Positions 34,244 to 46,553 of a DNA stretch of 64,000 nucleotides are shown here, in pieces. Position numbers and translations under genes: made by a program. Source of the stretch: Orbilia blumenaviensis (lineage: Eukaryota; Ascomycota; Orbiliomycetes; Orbiliales; Orbiliaceae); contig JAVHNS010000009.1 of the NCBI GenBank assembly GCA_036872755.1, positions 930,001-994,000 of the forward strand, given 5' to 3'. Numbering within the stretch: position 1 is the first letter of the stretch; the number at the start of each line of letters is the position of its first letter. Under the pieces are notes generated by a model that saw only the letters and a program-made list of their open reading frames with translations, did no database searches and was not told the DNA's origin.

Positions 34244-36342
34244 TCAAGCTCCTAGGTTCGGCCGTTGCCTTTTTCTTCTTCTCCCAGGAAAGCTCCCATT
34301 GTCGCGCCCACTTCTCATAAGATATATGTCCCCCCCACGCGGTCTTTTCTTACTATGAGGAGGCCTATCGTACGGCCCATCCCGACCAAAATACCTGCCG
34401 TGATCAGATTGTCTATCCTGATCATAAGCCATCTCCCTCTTTCGATCTTTATCTCCTCCTTTGCTCCATGGTTTTTCCTCCTTCTCAATGACCAATGGGG
34501 CGCCTCTATGAAACACAAGCCTATCATCACGCTGCGCTCCAAGCAGGTTCCTCAGTAATGAAGGTGGATCCGGGGGAAGTCGTGAGGAAGTGGCTTCAAT
34601 GACCACATCGAGATCTTTTCCACTCCGAAGACTCTCGAGTAAAGCTGAGAGGGCTTTATAATTCGGTTGTTCAATGCGTTCCAACGGTGCATTGTCAAAG
34701 TTCACGGCGATGTGGTTCATCCCGTTTGTTTGTGGGCCCTGTGAATATGGATCTTTGACCGGGTCCGTGTTCTTATTTATGACAGGGAAGGAGCCATCGG
34801 TTGTGAAACGGAGAAGAATGGTTCCGTTGGGGCTGTTGGTCCATTTGCAACTATTGCTGAGCATCGCTTTAGGGTTTATGATGATGCCGAGGTCACCGGC
34901 GGTGTCGTAAACGGCAGCTATACGTCATTTTATATCAGCCAGGTGAATCTACTTTGTATTGAGTACATTCCAGGAGTGAATTAAACTTACAATTCTGAGG
35001 GCGCCCCTTCACCCTAATGAACAGCATCATAACAGTCGATTTCCCTTCCTCCCTTTCCACGAACAAACTATCTGGGTTTTGTTCACTCTCTGGCTTGCGA
35101 GCAAACAGCTCATTCAGAACATGGCCCCAGCCCTGTTGGAACTTGTTAACAGTAGCTAGACGTAGGCGAAGATTTTCGACAACAAAGTGTCGATACTCGT
35201 TCCTCCCTGCCTCAGAGATTGAAATTGCACAGTAACTGGGCAATTCTGGCCCAGGCCACTCCCTCCGATGCGCAGAGGAATTGATTGCAGGGAGTAGTGG
35301 GGCATGGAAGCTCCCTCGGCTGAGAGTCGGAGACCCCTGCCCATCAGATGGACATAATACATCCCTCTCACCCCCCTCATCGCGAGGCAGGGAGTCATAA
35401 GTGCGAGAAATTCGGCGGACGGAGATGGTGGAGGGGCTAGGAGTCTGGCAGCGTGGGGACACAGTTAGCCTCGGGGTACTCTCGTAGCCCCGGTCGCGGG
35501 CCGGCTCTTGTGGGTGGGCAGCAGGGCTCGCAGACCTGTCGTCGGAAAACCGGTTACGGGCTGGAGTACGCTGTCGTGAACGGCCACGGGTGTCGTCCAA
35601 ACTAGCTTGGTAGGGGGGCGAAACCGAGGGCGAGAGGGTACGACCACCCCTATGGTAGAGGGGTGTCGCCGAGGCATCAAAGGCAGCGACAGTGGCTGGA
35701 GATGCAGGTTTCTGCATCTCTCTGGGCTATATTACACCGAAGAAAAAAAAATCATATTAGCCATTATGCACGGGAACAGCGAAATATAGGGCCAATCAAC
35801 AAAAATCGGTAATAACTGTATAATAGTGGTTAATAGAAAGATACATTAGTACCAATACACACCAATATTGTATCGACGGCATAAACCGTCATCGTCACAT
35901 TATTGCCTTTCTTAAGCAAGTCCAAGAGATATCTAACAGCGACGTCGTCATCGATGACGACCTGAACGCCGTCCGTGCCGCAGGCCTGCACTGAACGCAG
36001 CCGCCTACCAGGTAGCTTCGAAAAGCCTAACCTAGAGGTTACCACCTCTACCAAACCTTCAAACGACACATCGCCCATAATTGAGACGACTCTATAAGCT
36101 GTCGGGGTTGACGGTTGGCCGGTTGCACAGTCCAAGACAATGCACCGGACGAGCATTGAGGCATCATGTCTCATCTGGCCACCAGATATGTTCTGAGGGG
36201 CGGAGCCGGAGACCGTAGACAGGGATTGGAGCAGCCGCATGATTGCTGTTAACTCCTGGGAGGTATGAAGAGGGACTGAGGCTGGAACTGAGATAGGAGT
36301 CGCCCGAGCTAAAAGCTGGGCGAGAATAGTGATGGCATCCAT
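34244..36342 (-). CDS. Orphan protein with PB1-like segment and Ser/Arg-rich linker, three exons, 629 aa
   Basis: Not recognised. What look like three separate genes join into one. Exon 1 is 36342-35863, exon 2 35726-34991 and exon 3 34917-34244. Intron 1 (136 nt) has a GCTAAT branch, a pyrimidine tract and a TAG acceptor; intron 2 (73 nt) has a GTAAGT donor. Both junctions keep frame and the total closes. Residues about 60-155 (YRVVSIMGDVSFEGLV ... YLLDLLKKGNNVTMTVYAVD) look like a small alpha/beta ubiquitin- or PB1-like fold. Residues about 165-300 are Ser/Pro/Arg-rich and disordered. A second globular block (about 310-510) includes RHFVVENLRLRLATVNKF and LLRFTTDGSFPVINK. The tail is strongly basic (SKKRPRGGD, GRRRKRQRP), suggesting nuclear localisation or nucleic-acid binding. 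A two-gene model, with the second starting at 35717, is possible but less economical. Confidence 0.72.
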
Positions 36343-37962
36343 GATGTCAGAAGCAAGAAACCGTTGCTAAAGATATGGTATTTGAAGAGAGGATTTCGTG
36401 AGCCTGTGAGAAGAAGGAATGACTAGAACAGAACAAGGAGACAGAAGACTTCTCAGATACCTGCTCTGCTTTAGGCGAGGGAAAGAACAAGCGCTCATAG
36501 ATAGAGGCTACATTATAGGGATTTGTATCGCGGGACTGAGCTCAACTCCACAGTACAACACGCTTATGATAGTGATAATAGAAACACCGACTATGTCATT
36601 GCACGCCCAGATACCTGTATTTCAAAACCCTAGCTTATTACTGATAGGCTAGCAAAGAACAAGAGTTAAAGCTATCCGGGACCTCATAGAGATTATTTCA
36701 TTCGAACTTATTTTAAGAAATACTAAGAAAGAGAATACCAGCCGATATATCCGGTTGGTACCACATCCTACAGCATACAAAATAACACACACCAATGTGT
36801 TGAGGGGTGTTACACCTACGAAATTTGCCTATTCTGGCAATTTACACCGGATCGGGAAATGAGAACGACCGTAATAAAACAGGCTCCCAATAGGCCCTTC
36901 AACTTACTGTGCCAGAGCAATAGGGTTTTGAATACCGTTTCAATCCAATTATATGGGAGTATTGTAACTTTAATGCCGTATTAATACCGTATTGTAGACA
37001 ATAATACCGTTGTAATTCCGACTCAAGCTATAGTACTACACTAATACTACACTAATCCCAGGGGTGTCTCCAGCACAGTAGGTACCGTACGGGGTTTGGC
37101 TGGTTTCTCAAGACGGTTTAGAGAAAAAAGGGAACTTAAAACAGCACAAATAGCTATTTCAAAGAGAATAAGACGGTTTGATTTCTTTTTAAAACCTCTT
37201 AATATTCTGAAGCAGTCCCAGAAAAGTACCCAACCCCATTCACAAATTCCAACTATACTTTAGGTATTTTTTAGGCAAGGGGAGGGCTCGGGGACCTATA
37301 GTATATGCTCACGTTATACCATTGCGGTAATGTATTCGGAATAGATCATAAATTACCTAAACTCTTCAGGCTTCTGTTCAGTGCAATTCTAGCACGTGCA
37401 GGACTATTCCATGATCTCAAACGTGTGTAGCATCAATACTTCTATCAACATATATACTCAATACAGTGTTTAAACCCCGAAGATCAATACTGGTCTGAAA
37501 CGATTGCTCAATTTCAAAGCATTCAAAGCATTGCTGCGAAACTACATCGAAAGAATTGTACCTTTCTTCCTCCTCTTACTCTCTTTAGACCCGTTGTCTT
37601 GGTATATTCTCTCTTTTCTTGTATATTCTCCTCCCCGCAGAGCCGAGTTTAACACCTTCAAAATACCTCTCCTCATTACCCAAACGAAACCCAATGATAA
37701 TACCCCCGGGCCCCTTAATACCCTCTTCCACCGCAATCAAATATTAGGAATGAGTGAAGAGGCTCAACGATCCAAGTAAATCAAAAAGAAAATACTGTAA
37801 AGAAAAACGCATAGACACCAGGACGTTTTAGAAAAGGGAAAAAGGGCTCCATAAAAACTTAATAAAAACCCTCGTCGCGCTACCGACACAACTACAAGTG
37901 CCTGAACTAAGAGAAAAAAACACCGAAAGTCTACTTTTGTGTTTTTAAAGCGAAAATGCCGT
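36343..37962. other. Intergenic region with ATACCGT-rich segment
   Basis: Promoter side of the orphan gene and 3' side of AIM21. Between about 36920 and 37060 the motif AATACCGT/ATGCCGT recurs in an AT-rich stretch. No supportable gene is present. Confidence 0.45.
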
Positions 37963-40107
37963 CTAGGCAACCACGGTCTTCTCTTCTGTGGCCGCTATTG
38001 TCGACTCCGGTTTCGACTCTTCGACCTCAGTAGTTGAACTTGTCGGGACAACAGCGTCTACTACTTTCTGTGCAACGTCTTTAACCGCCTCAACCGCGCT
38101 GGTGGGCTCCTCTTCCTTAGTCTCGGTTTCAGCAGGAGCCTCCTCCTCCTTCTTTTCCTCGGCTTCATCGGTTTTAACAGCTTCCAAAACCTTATCGTCG
38201 ATCGGTCTCGCGATCTTACTCGGCTCATCATCAAACTTCGTCTCGTCAAAGCTGACTTCGTAGTCATCTCCGATAGAGTAAACAGTGATAATCGAGCTGA
38301 AGGTAAGCTTAGGGACATGGGCAGTCGCAGGGGCTACAGTATCAGCTGCAGGTGCGGCTCCAGCGGCAGCACTAGGCTTCCGTTTAGCCGGACCTCGAGC
38401 CCTAGTCTTTCGGACATCCTCAAGTGGCTCGCGTTCCTTGGGTTCTGGCTCCGGAGCTGGCTCTTCCTTCTTTGGTGCAACGGGGCCTTTCGAGAGCCGG
38501 CTATTGAGATCGCTCATGAAGTTAGCACGGAGGGCAGCAATACCTCCACCTACTCGGCCTGGAATAACTGGCTTGGGCTTCGGTGGTGGTGGCGAGCGGG
38601 AGTCCTCAGCAGAGCTCGAGCCATCGGTAGTGGCGCCTGTAGATTCGCTTGTCTTTTTGAGTGGTCGTGGTGGAACCTTCGGGCGTTCTGGAACGATTGG
38701 CGCTGCTTTTGATCCATCCGGGGAGGTCCCATCAGTGGGAACTCGCTTAGTAGGTCTGGTTGGAACGACCGGTAGACCAGCTGGCGTATCCTTCGAAGCT
38801 TCAGCCTCAGCAGCCTTCTCAGTGATCTTGTTCTTAGCAGGATCGTAGTAGTCTGGATCAGGCTTCTGTTCTTCCTCTTCGACTTCGTATGTCGCATGAG
38901 AGCTCTCTGGAGCATCTTCCCAGACATCTTTACTCGGGAATCCTGAACTGCTCGCCTGCTTGTCAAGCTTTGGACGAGATGGAGCACGTGGTGGAGGAGC
39001 TGTACCTTCAGGGAACAACGGGATGTGTTCCTTGATAGGACTTGGGGGTTCATCGAGATCCTCGGTTGGGATCATGGAAGGCGAGGTTCGGGACCTATTG
39101 GATGAAGGTGGACGACGAACCTCCTGGGCCGAAAGTCTTGGAGAAATGGCTGGAGGATTCCAAACCGGGTACTTGCCAGCCTCGTCAGAAGCCAAGATTG
39201 GTGTTCCCTCGGCTCGCTCATCCTGGAACTCCTCCCATGGTGTGTGACGACCAGAGGTAGGGACTCCCAAGCTCGTACTTGAAGCATTGGTAGGGCCACC
39301 CTTGCCGTAGATTCCATGGCTATCATTTCCAGCCTCATCAAGGTTTGGCAATTGGTGGGTAGTATCATTCTCACCCTCGAGAGCCGAGACGGCTGTCGCA
39401 AGAGGAGACTTGGTCGGTAGTTTGTGACCAGCCGTGATAATACCCCCGGGAGTTCCCTGGGGAGTGGCATCCCTCGAAGCAATTTCATCGCTGACAATAT
39501 ATCCAATCTCTTCATCCGGAACACCTTCCAAGCCAGGAGTTGTAGCAACGCCAGCTCCGCTAGCAGTCATGACACTCTTGGTCAAATCGTCATGGCTTAA
39601 CGAATAGCTACCGTTCTGTCGGTAAACCTTGCCCGCTGGGTAGGCACCAAAGTCACCAACGACCATCGGACCATCTCCTGGTGGAAGATTTGGTGTATGC
39701 TGGCTACGGCGCTTGGCCCGGCTAGCAGATCGGCTATCCGGAGCCATCGGAGACGGAGCTTGGACATCGCCAGCGAAGTCCAACATAGGCACACGTTGCC
39801 CGATTTCAGGAATATCCTCATGCTGAGGAGCTTTAGGGATCTCTGCAGCAGGTCTGACAGCCATTGGTTGATGTAAGTCGAGATTTGGGTCGATCTTTCG
39901 TTTTGTTTCTGGAGATGAAGGTCTGTCCGAAGAGCCTTCTTGACTCGATGCAGCTGGAGCAGAGTCTGCTAACTGGGGCAGTGGTGATTTCGAGCGATCT
40001 CTGGCCGGTCTAGCTGGGACTAGCGGTGGGGCCGCACCAGAGTTCTCAGGAGGCGATGAAGTAGAACCCCTCGTAGGGCGGGGAGGGACGACGGGTAACG
40101 ACGACAT
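37963..40107 (-). CDS. aim21: Aim21-type actin-patch protein, 714 aa
   Basis: In yeast, Aim21 works with Tda2 at endocytic actin patches, restraining barbed-end actin assembly, and is recruited by the SH3 domains of Abp1 and Bbc1. The sequence is a single exon, almost entirely disordered and Pro/Ser/Glu-rich. SH3-ligand motifs of the type PxxPxRP recur: PVVPPRPTR at the N-terminus, PVVPTRPTKR near 465, and PIVPERPKVPPRP near 490. The family core lies at about 515-590, with GGIAALRANFMSDLNSRL, GPVAPKKEE and RKTRARGPAKRKP. The C-terminus is acidic (EEKKEEEAPAETET). Length and layout agree with filamentous-fungal Aim21 homologues. The ATG is the first in frame, about 13 bases after an AT-rich leader. 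A long (at least several hundred bases) untranslated leader or promoter with GA/GATA repeats lies upstream. Partner Tda2 is not in the window. Confidence 0.92.
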   Translation of the reverse strand: MSSLPVVPPRPTRGSTSSPPENSGAAPPLVPARPARDRSKSPLPQLADSAPAASSQEGSSDRPSSPETKRKIDPNLDLHQPMAVRPAAEIPKAPQHEDIPEIGQRVPMLDFAGDVQAPSPMAPDSRSASRAKRRSQHTPNLPPGDGPMVVGDFGAYPAGKVYRQNGSYSLSHDDLTKSVMTASGAGVATTPGLEGVPDEEIGYIVSDEIASRDATPQGTPGGIITAGHKLPTKSPLATAVSALEGENDTTHQLPNLDEAGNDSHGIYGKGGPTNASSTSLGVPTSGRHTPWEEFQDERAEGTPILASDEAGKYPVWNPPAISPRLSAQEVRRPPSSNRSRTSPSMIPTEDLDEPPSPIKEHIPLFPEGTAPPPRAPSRPKLDKQASSSGFPSKDVWEDAPESSHATYEVEEEEQKPDPDYYDPAKNKITEKAAEAEASKDTPAGLPVVPTRPTKRVPTDGTSPDGSKAAPIVPERPKVPPRPLKKTSESTGATTDGSSSAEDSRSPPPPKPKPVIPGRVGGGIAALRANFMSDLNSRLSKGPVAPKKEEPAPEPEPKEREPLEDVRKTRARGPAKRKPSAAAGAAPAADTVAPATAHVPKLTFSSIITVYSIGDDYEVSFDETKFDDEPSKIARPIDDKVLEAVKTDEAEEKKEEEAPAETETKEEEPTSAVEAVKDVAQKVVDAVVPTSSTTEVEESKPESTIAATEEKTVVA

Positions 40108-43100
40108 TATAAGATATTATATCGTGTAAATGTGACAAAAAACTTTGTGTTTTTACGATCTTATCACTTTTTGCAGCGCAAGGCTTTCCCGTCAAAATCT
40201 TGGAAACTGGTAGGAAAGTATGACGAGGTAGGGTAGGGTAGTATGCAGGTATTGAGGGTTTTCGAGATAGTGAATGGGATGGTGGTTGTGGTTGACTGTG
40301 CAGGGCTGGCTGGTTGGAATTCTGGCTGAATTCCTTTCCCTTATCGCGCGAGTATTGCGAACGTTATTTGCTAGAGAGGCCTATCACAGCATTAACATTA
40401 GAAATCGCTCGTAGATAGCCAAGTCTTCAGCCAGAATTAAGTGAAGAGCCGCATCGGAGGTAACTTCTGGACCCCTAGAGATGGTAAGATGCAGGCTGGG
40501 ATATCAATGCAATGAGGAGGTCCGGGCAGATCTGCGCGGAGGGTACGAGCAATCCACGGCTATCAATGCCAGAATGTAATGTGTTGGGTGTTGGAGATAA
40601 GCAGTGATGACGATAGTACACATGTAATGAACGTCCGCAGCTGCACAGGCGGAGCAGCGGTTGAATTGGACAGGCACAAACAGGGCTAGTGAGCAGGCAA
40701 AGGGCACTCACACTGGGGCATTTGAACCGGGGAGAGCTCAGGAATGGGTGGAGATATATCAATATGTAGATAGACAGACAGACAGACAGAAGAGATAGAC
40801 AGATAGATAGGAAGGATCGGGTGTTTTTCTTCCCTCGCTTCTTTTTTCTTGTGGTTTTTAGTTTTTGGTGAGAGATAAAGGAGCTAGGAGGAGGACTAGC
40901 GGCGGAAGGGAAAGATACGGTAAGGTAAGGTTGTGTAAATTTGGTTTTAAATTGCTTTGACCAGATGATAAAAGTACACTTGGAAGGAAAGGGAATACGG
41001 GAAGCAGATACGATAGATGGGTGGGTGGGAGCTCGTTATCATGATATCACGGCCCCGAGCTGCTCAGCACTAGTCTGGAAGCCAGAGCCAGCCAGCTGAT
41101 ATGCCCTGAGCGAGATAGGTAGAAAAGAACGATGCAGATATGAATGATGTCAAGAAATTATGAATATCAGATGATATCGATATATACCTTCCAATGCAAA
41201 GGGGAGGGGCATGAAGATAACTCGAGTATGGTAATGGAAACAGACCTGATCCTTCGCCTTCAACGTCCCGAGCTTAGTACTTAGGTAGTTGCTTAGCAAG
41301 TTGCTATTACTTCAGTAGCTTAGCCAGCTTCTCCCCCCCCAAAAAAAAACAGAATTTAAGAACCCAATGAAAAGGAAACAAGGTTGCAAAAGCTACCGAA
41401 GTAGTATAGTATATAATATAGTATAGTATACCGAGCTCGAGCTGAAGCTCCGGGGAAAAAGAGACAGCTAGACAGCTACTTATATATGCAGCAGGTTCCA
41501 GCTAGCTAGCTGTTAAGTCGAGGGACCAGATACGTAGCTCCACGATTCGATGCACCGACGCAATCCAAGTAGACAGACTGTTGGTACCTTATATGCGAAA
41601 CCCACTTTCGAGCAGTCAGCAGGAAAGAGAAACGTTTCCATTGGGCCAGCTGCAATTGGGTAGCTATTTTGGAAGCTCTACCCTGGCACCCAGCACCTCG
41701 CATTCCAAGCGGGCAACAGGGGTGCTTTCTGGCCGAAGATCTAGAATGAGGGATAAATGGGATAGTGCCGTTGGTTCTGGCTTGGTTTGGTGGGAGGGGC
41801 AGGAAGGAGAAAATTTTGTTCACCTGGCCACAGCCGGGTCCCCACATTTGCATTTGCCATGGTTGTCTCTGACCTGATATGATGGCAGAAATCGAAAAGG
41901 AGAACGAAAAGAAAAGTGAATGAATGAATGAAAAAATTTTCACTGTAAAAAATATCGGGAACTTATTGACCTTGCGAGGCCAAAGCGGTCCCGCCTGGAA
42001 TGGGATGAAGTGGCTACAAAAAAAAAATATATCAAGAGAATGCAGACGAAAGCGAATTCGTAAATCAAGTGGGGGTTGAGAGGGGGGAAAGGATTGAAGT
42101 CAAAATTGGCTGGATGTCAGAAAGCTCCAACACAAAAGCCGGGTATCGTGCAAACCTTACGCAGACTCACCTCGTACAAACGCTGTCAGACGTCAGGAAC
42201 AAGTCGACAAGTACCTTAACGTCCCCGACGGTTAAAGGAAGGGTGTAAATTGTAGAAGTCGATGAGTAAGGCGGGTATAATATTAAAATAAGATGGCGAA
42301 ATTCCCATTCGAAAAGACGTTAAATCACGAATGTCAAATTCACTCGCGCAATCGGATAGCTCTTTGACAGAAACAGCCAGGATGGAACCTGCTCTATATA
42401 AAGGTTTCCCCAATTTTTGCAAACAAACCGATGGCTCCGACTTTGCCCCATTTCTGTTCCTCAAGATCTTGCACAATCTAAACTATAATTGAATACCTGC
42501 AAAGTTTTCCCTGCTAAGAACGAGCAACTTTTGACGTATTTCGATCGTGCCTTCAAAACGTTCGAACTGGAATGAGATCACGAGCCTAGCCGAGTAAACT
42601 TGCCCGCTCGATTGCGGCTTCGAGAATTGGCCTTGCCGAATGCAGCCAACAAAAACATCTCGCTCGCTCTCCTACGAAGGCGGCCCCTAATGCCAACATG
42701 TATACTTAATTAATTAGTGTATTCTGATATGCTTCAGGTGAATGTAGATGGATTAATATGCATTTTGCTCGGCTCAAAAGTGATTCTATCTGACGCCAAT
42801 ATCCACCATCGACAAACCCGTCCCATGCAAGGCATCGGCAACATCCAATGATATCAGTTATGAAGTAAATCTCTTCAAGTAGTATTATGCAGCTAGCCAT
42901 ATTTTACCCCAGAAAACGGCACTGGATTTATCCACACACAGCTCCCAGCAAGCTATCCTCTCCTGGATCCTTATACTGCAGCATTTGTCCATGTGCCCAC
43001 TATATTGCGTCAGTGGGTTGCTGGGACCTGAGCGAAATAATACAAAGGAAGCAAAAAAAAAAAAAACAAGTACCTACAGCTTAATGAAAAACCTGCAGTC

Positions 43101-44167
43101 TTAAAAAGTTAAAACTCGCTTCTAGTCCTCTGAAGCTTCTCGGAAACGAGAAAAAGCATCGTGAAAAGAGCTCAATAGACTGCCTAATATGGTAAATATG
43201 CCGGCAACAGGCCGACTGCGCTGCAGGCAAGAAGACGACGCCGCATCGACGTCTTTCCAACAGGTAGAGCTGTGTTGCAACGCAAATGGGGGGAATTAAC
43301 AATCGCATCTCGTAAGGCTTTTAGTTAAGCCCTTCTCGTAACGCCTGACTGATAGTCAACAGCAGTAACTTAGTACTTAGGTACTGTATACCTCCATCAC
43401 AAAAGTAAATCAGTTGTACTTACTTCAGAACTTAGTAACGCCCCTCCACTGGTACCAATGCATGCACATATCGTTTCTGGACGTTGCGCCTCGATCACCA
43501 GGCACGCTGTCGTTTGACTTAGGTAATAGCGGCATCTCTAGCTGCATCCGGTGCACCCACCTGGGGAGATGGACATCGTCCTAGCTGCTCTCAGATGCTG
43601 TCATGATCACGAGATGAGGGTGACATCTGTATCAGAGACACGAAAGCGATGGATCCACGGCTTCAAATACCGGTAATTACTTAATAGTAATCCGATTCGC
43701 CTGGGGTAGTGGGTATCGATATCGGTTTTACCCCTCATCCAAACTGTTCCCTTAGCGGTCGCGATGCGGAATGTGTTTTCCATTCCTATCTGTGTACTTA
43801 AGCACCTAGGTACCTACCTAGGTAATTATCGATATCGAGGGTAAAGGATATTGAGTCCATGTAGTCAGGTATCATGGTCCAATGGGGCCAGCGTCTGTGG
43901 TGTCTTGCAGTCACGGACCTAATATGGAATTGTGGAGCCAACCAGAAGGATGGTACTGCTATGCGTAGACATGACATACTGATGAGCAACCATCCGCCTC
44001 TGCCGAAGCGGGGCCAGCCTTGTCTGCAGACAGAGCTGCCGTGCAACACAAACTACAACCTCATCCCAACATAGTCGCATTCTTACTACCATTCGATTCT
44101 GTCACAGCTGCGCAGTCCATTATATCATATCATCGTCTTCATCGCGTGAATACATCGAAGCCCTGCA
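40108..44167. other. Divergent 4 kb promoter/intergenic region
   Basis: This lies between AIM21 (-) and the 44 kb gene (+). It contains a GACA/GATA microsatellite at 40765-40808, repeated TATAGTATA near 41402-41430, and CTTAGGTA or CCTAGGTA palindromes at 41278-41290, 43377-43388 and 43805-43823. No open frame looks coding. Confidence 0.45.
40765..40808 (+). repeat. GATA/GACA microsatellite
   Basis: Tandem GATA and GACA tetranucleotides, about 44 bases with one interruption, lying about 660 bases upstream of the AIM21 start. GATA is also the core binding site of fungal GATA factors, but a simple repeat is the more economical reading. Confidence 0.85.
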
Positions 44168-45476
44168 ATGACATCAACCGACGTCCAGTCTCTTCTCCAA
44201 TTCCTTACAGGGCCCGCCAAGCTCCCTCTCCGGGATGCCATAAGCAAAGCAAAACCCCTGTTGGCGGATGGCCTTTCAAGGTTCCGTCTCTCCCCCACGC
44301 GGTCTCACCTGACCTGTCGCGAGATTCAAAGACTAACCTTAGAATGTTCCATGCAGTCCAGACTTAATTGCCAAAGCACCATTAGACAAACTTCAGCAGA
44401 TATTTGCCAATGAGAAGGCTGCCAAGCAGGTACATTCTGCTGCTAAAAGGGTGACCAAGTCCGTGGCCTCTAAGAAACGCTCGGCATCTACACAGGATGA
44501 TGCATCGTCTTCCAACAATGCCACCGAAAATACACCTAGTATATCTCCTCCGAAACGTCGTAAGAAAAATCAGACACCGTCTATAGATGCTTCAGACCCC
44601 CAGTCATGGGAAGCGGGCCTTGATCTTCCTGCTCCCGTCCGTGACGAAAACCTTATATCGATCACAACAATAACGACGAACCGTGCCCCTCTCCTCCTCG
44701 TATTCACAATCATATCACTAACCTATACTCACCCCTGGCTGCCTGCTAGCTCACGATTCTCACTCGCACAAGGTCTCCTGGACCTCACTGCCTCTTCAAA
44801 AGCTAAGAGTATAGGAATCACCCGAAAAGATGAACATAAAAATGACATTATCGAGGAAGGATACAAGAAAATCCGCGTCCTTTCGAAGGAGATTCCTATC
44901 TTGCGCCGGTGGGATACACCAAGTACCTCTACTTCATCGTTTCAAACCGAAACCAACCTTCAGAAGCAGGGGCAATCGCACATGCTCGACAAGCCACCTT
45001 CAGATGACGTAAAAGCGACTGGCATAAACCCTGGACCCTCCACGAGTGCGGCTGGTGATTTGTCTTCTTCTCCCGATGCTCCTATGTCTAGAGCCAGAGG
45101 CAGATCTTCTGGTAGCTCTACATCCTCTCTGTACCCCAACAGACCAATATATTGGTCCCTATCTCCGAGCCTCCTTTCCCAGCCGCCCACAGCGAGCAAA
45201 CTAAACCCCTCAGCCTTGCCTATTCATCTTCCACACGCGGCACATTCCTATCTCATCCGTTCCTTCTCTCAAGACAAACTTCCTTTACTCCTAGGAGCTC
45301 TCCACCTCCTCTATGAAAGCTGGGTAGATACCCTTGACCCCGCCGACCTAGATCGTAAAAGTTGGAACTGGTATTGCAACGTGCGCCCAGTTGTTGAGGA
45401 TGGGCCGGAAGGGTGGGGCGGAAAGGGGCCCGTAAATTTGAAGAATATACTAAGTCTGAGGAAAAAGGCGGGGTAA
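44168..45476 (+). CDS. Uncharacterised protein with helix-hairpin-helix-like N-terminus, two exons, 410 aa
   Basis: Exon 1 is 44168-44280 and exon 2 44357-45476. The 76-nt intron has an ACTAACC branch and GCAG acceptor, with an unusual GTTCCG donor; the frame closes. Residues 1-65 are helical and read LADGLSSPDLIAKAPLDKLQQIF, similar in spacing to a helix-hairpin-helix DNA-binding element (resemblance only). Residues about 70-110 are basic (KKRSAST, PPKRRKKN), a likely nuclear localisation signal. A conserved-looking block at 140-220 (LLLVFTIISLTYTHPWLPASSRFSL ... VLSKEIPILRRWD) and a C-terminal block (LPLLLGALHLLYESWVDTL, RKSWNWYCNVRP) flank a Ser/Pro-rich disordered middle. I infer a nuclear protein but do not recognise a named family. 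The stop is followed closely by an AT-rich 3' flank. Confidence 0.84.
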
Positions 45477-46537
45477 AGATATATTAAAGCAAATAGAGAT
45501 GAAAACTATAATAGCCTCGATACTCGGTAAATATTGGTTGTTTTTGTTGGTTTTTTATTTTCTTTCGACGAGGTTCTCGTATACGATCTATGAGGGTTGA
45601 TTTGATGAGACGTGGAGTCAATAAAAACACATGGCTAGGAAAGAGTCCGTGCTTTTGAGTGTAATACCACGAGACAAAAACGTTTCCACTCCCGTTTTGT
45701 TGGGATAAAACTGTCACAAAGATGTCTCTATACCGGCGCTCATGCCTCGTGGCTGACGGAAACGACAATGGTAGCCTATACTTCATGACTCGACTATATA
45801 CATGTTTACATGACTTCCTGCTCGACCGAGAAACCTCGCGAGTTAAAAAAGGGACTCGAAACAACCATAGCTTCACCGAAAACAAAATACCTCATTGCAA
45901 AAACACCCGATCGACTCATCTATCGACACGTAGACACCGGTAGTTCAGCTTCCCAGCAGCTTTAGGATAATCCGTTAAACACCTATCGTTAGCTGAACCC
46001 CTCTTGTATCAAATATATTCCTGTCGTTCAGCCCTTGATCCCCCCCTAGTCCATTGATCTTGACAATCCGGGAAAACGTCGAAAGCTGCTGACCAGTAAA
46101 CATTAAAAACCATGGTAATAGTACTTCGGTCATATACCCTCCTATCCCTCCCCACCTTCGCTTGAAGTAGGGGGCAAAGGTAGCGAATTCGAACTTGGAT
46201 CGGTTCGGCTTGGTCCAGGCTTACTTCGTGTCACGAGTACGGAGTTCACACACGCTCACGGACCCTATACCTATATCGGGCCGGTCATACCTTCCTCGCT
46301 CCTCCTTTGTAGAAGTCTCGTCCCGAGAAAGGTTGCAGATGAATAACCTGGTACTTTTCGGCAAGTTGCCTCGGCTTCCGCCGGCATCGTTGACGTTATA
46401 TATCTCGATCCTCACTTTATTCTTATTCCACTTTTCTCGGTTCTCAAGACCCCGATGACCATTGTAGACCGTTACTATAAACGTCGTTCTCTTACAGTAT
46501 TTGAAACACAAGCTCTCCCTCCTGGTCTGGCGGTGGC

Positions 46538-46553
46538 GGGCGGGCGGGCGGGG
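46538..46553 (+). other. Potential G-quadruplex (GGGC)3GGGG
   Basis: Four consecutive G-runs separated by single C residues, the tightest loop arrangement and the only such run I noticed in the window. It lies in the 5' part of the gene-poor region. A role is not inferable. Confidence 0.7.

Noticed and set aside
38285..39548. Several long frames in both directions within AIM21
   Set aside because: Shadows of the high-GC, low-complexity Aim21 coding sequence.
40741..40810. Short regular repeats as a CRISPR array
   Set aside because: These are contiguous tetranucleotides without spacers, in a eukaryotic genome.
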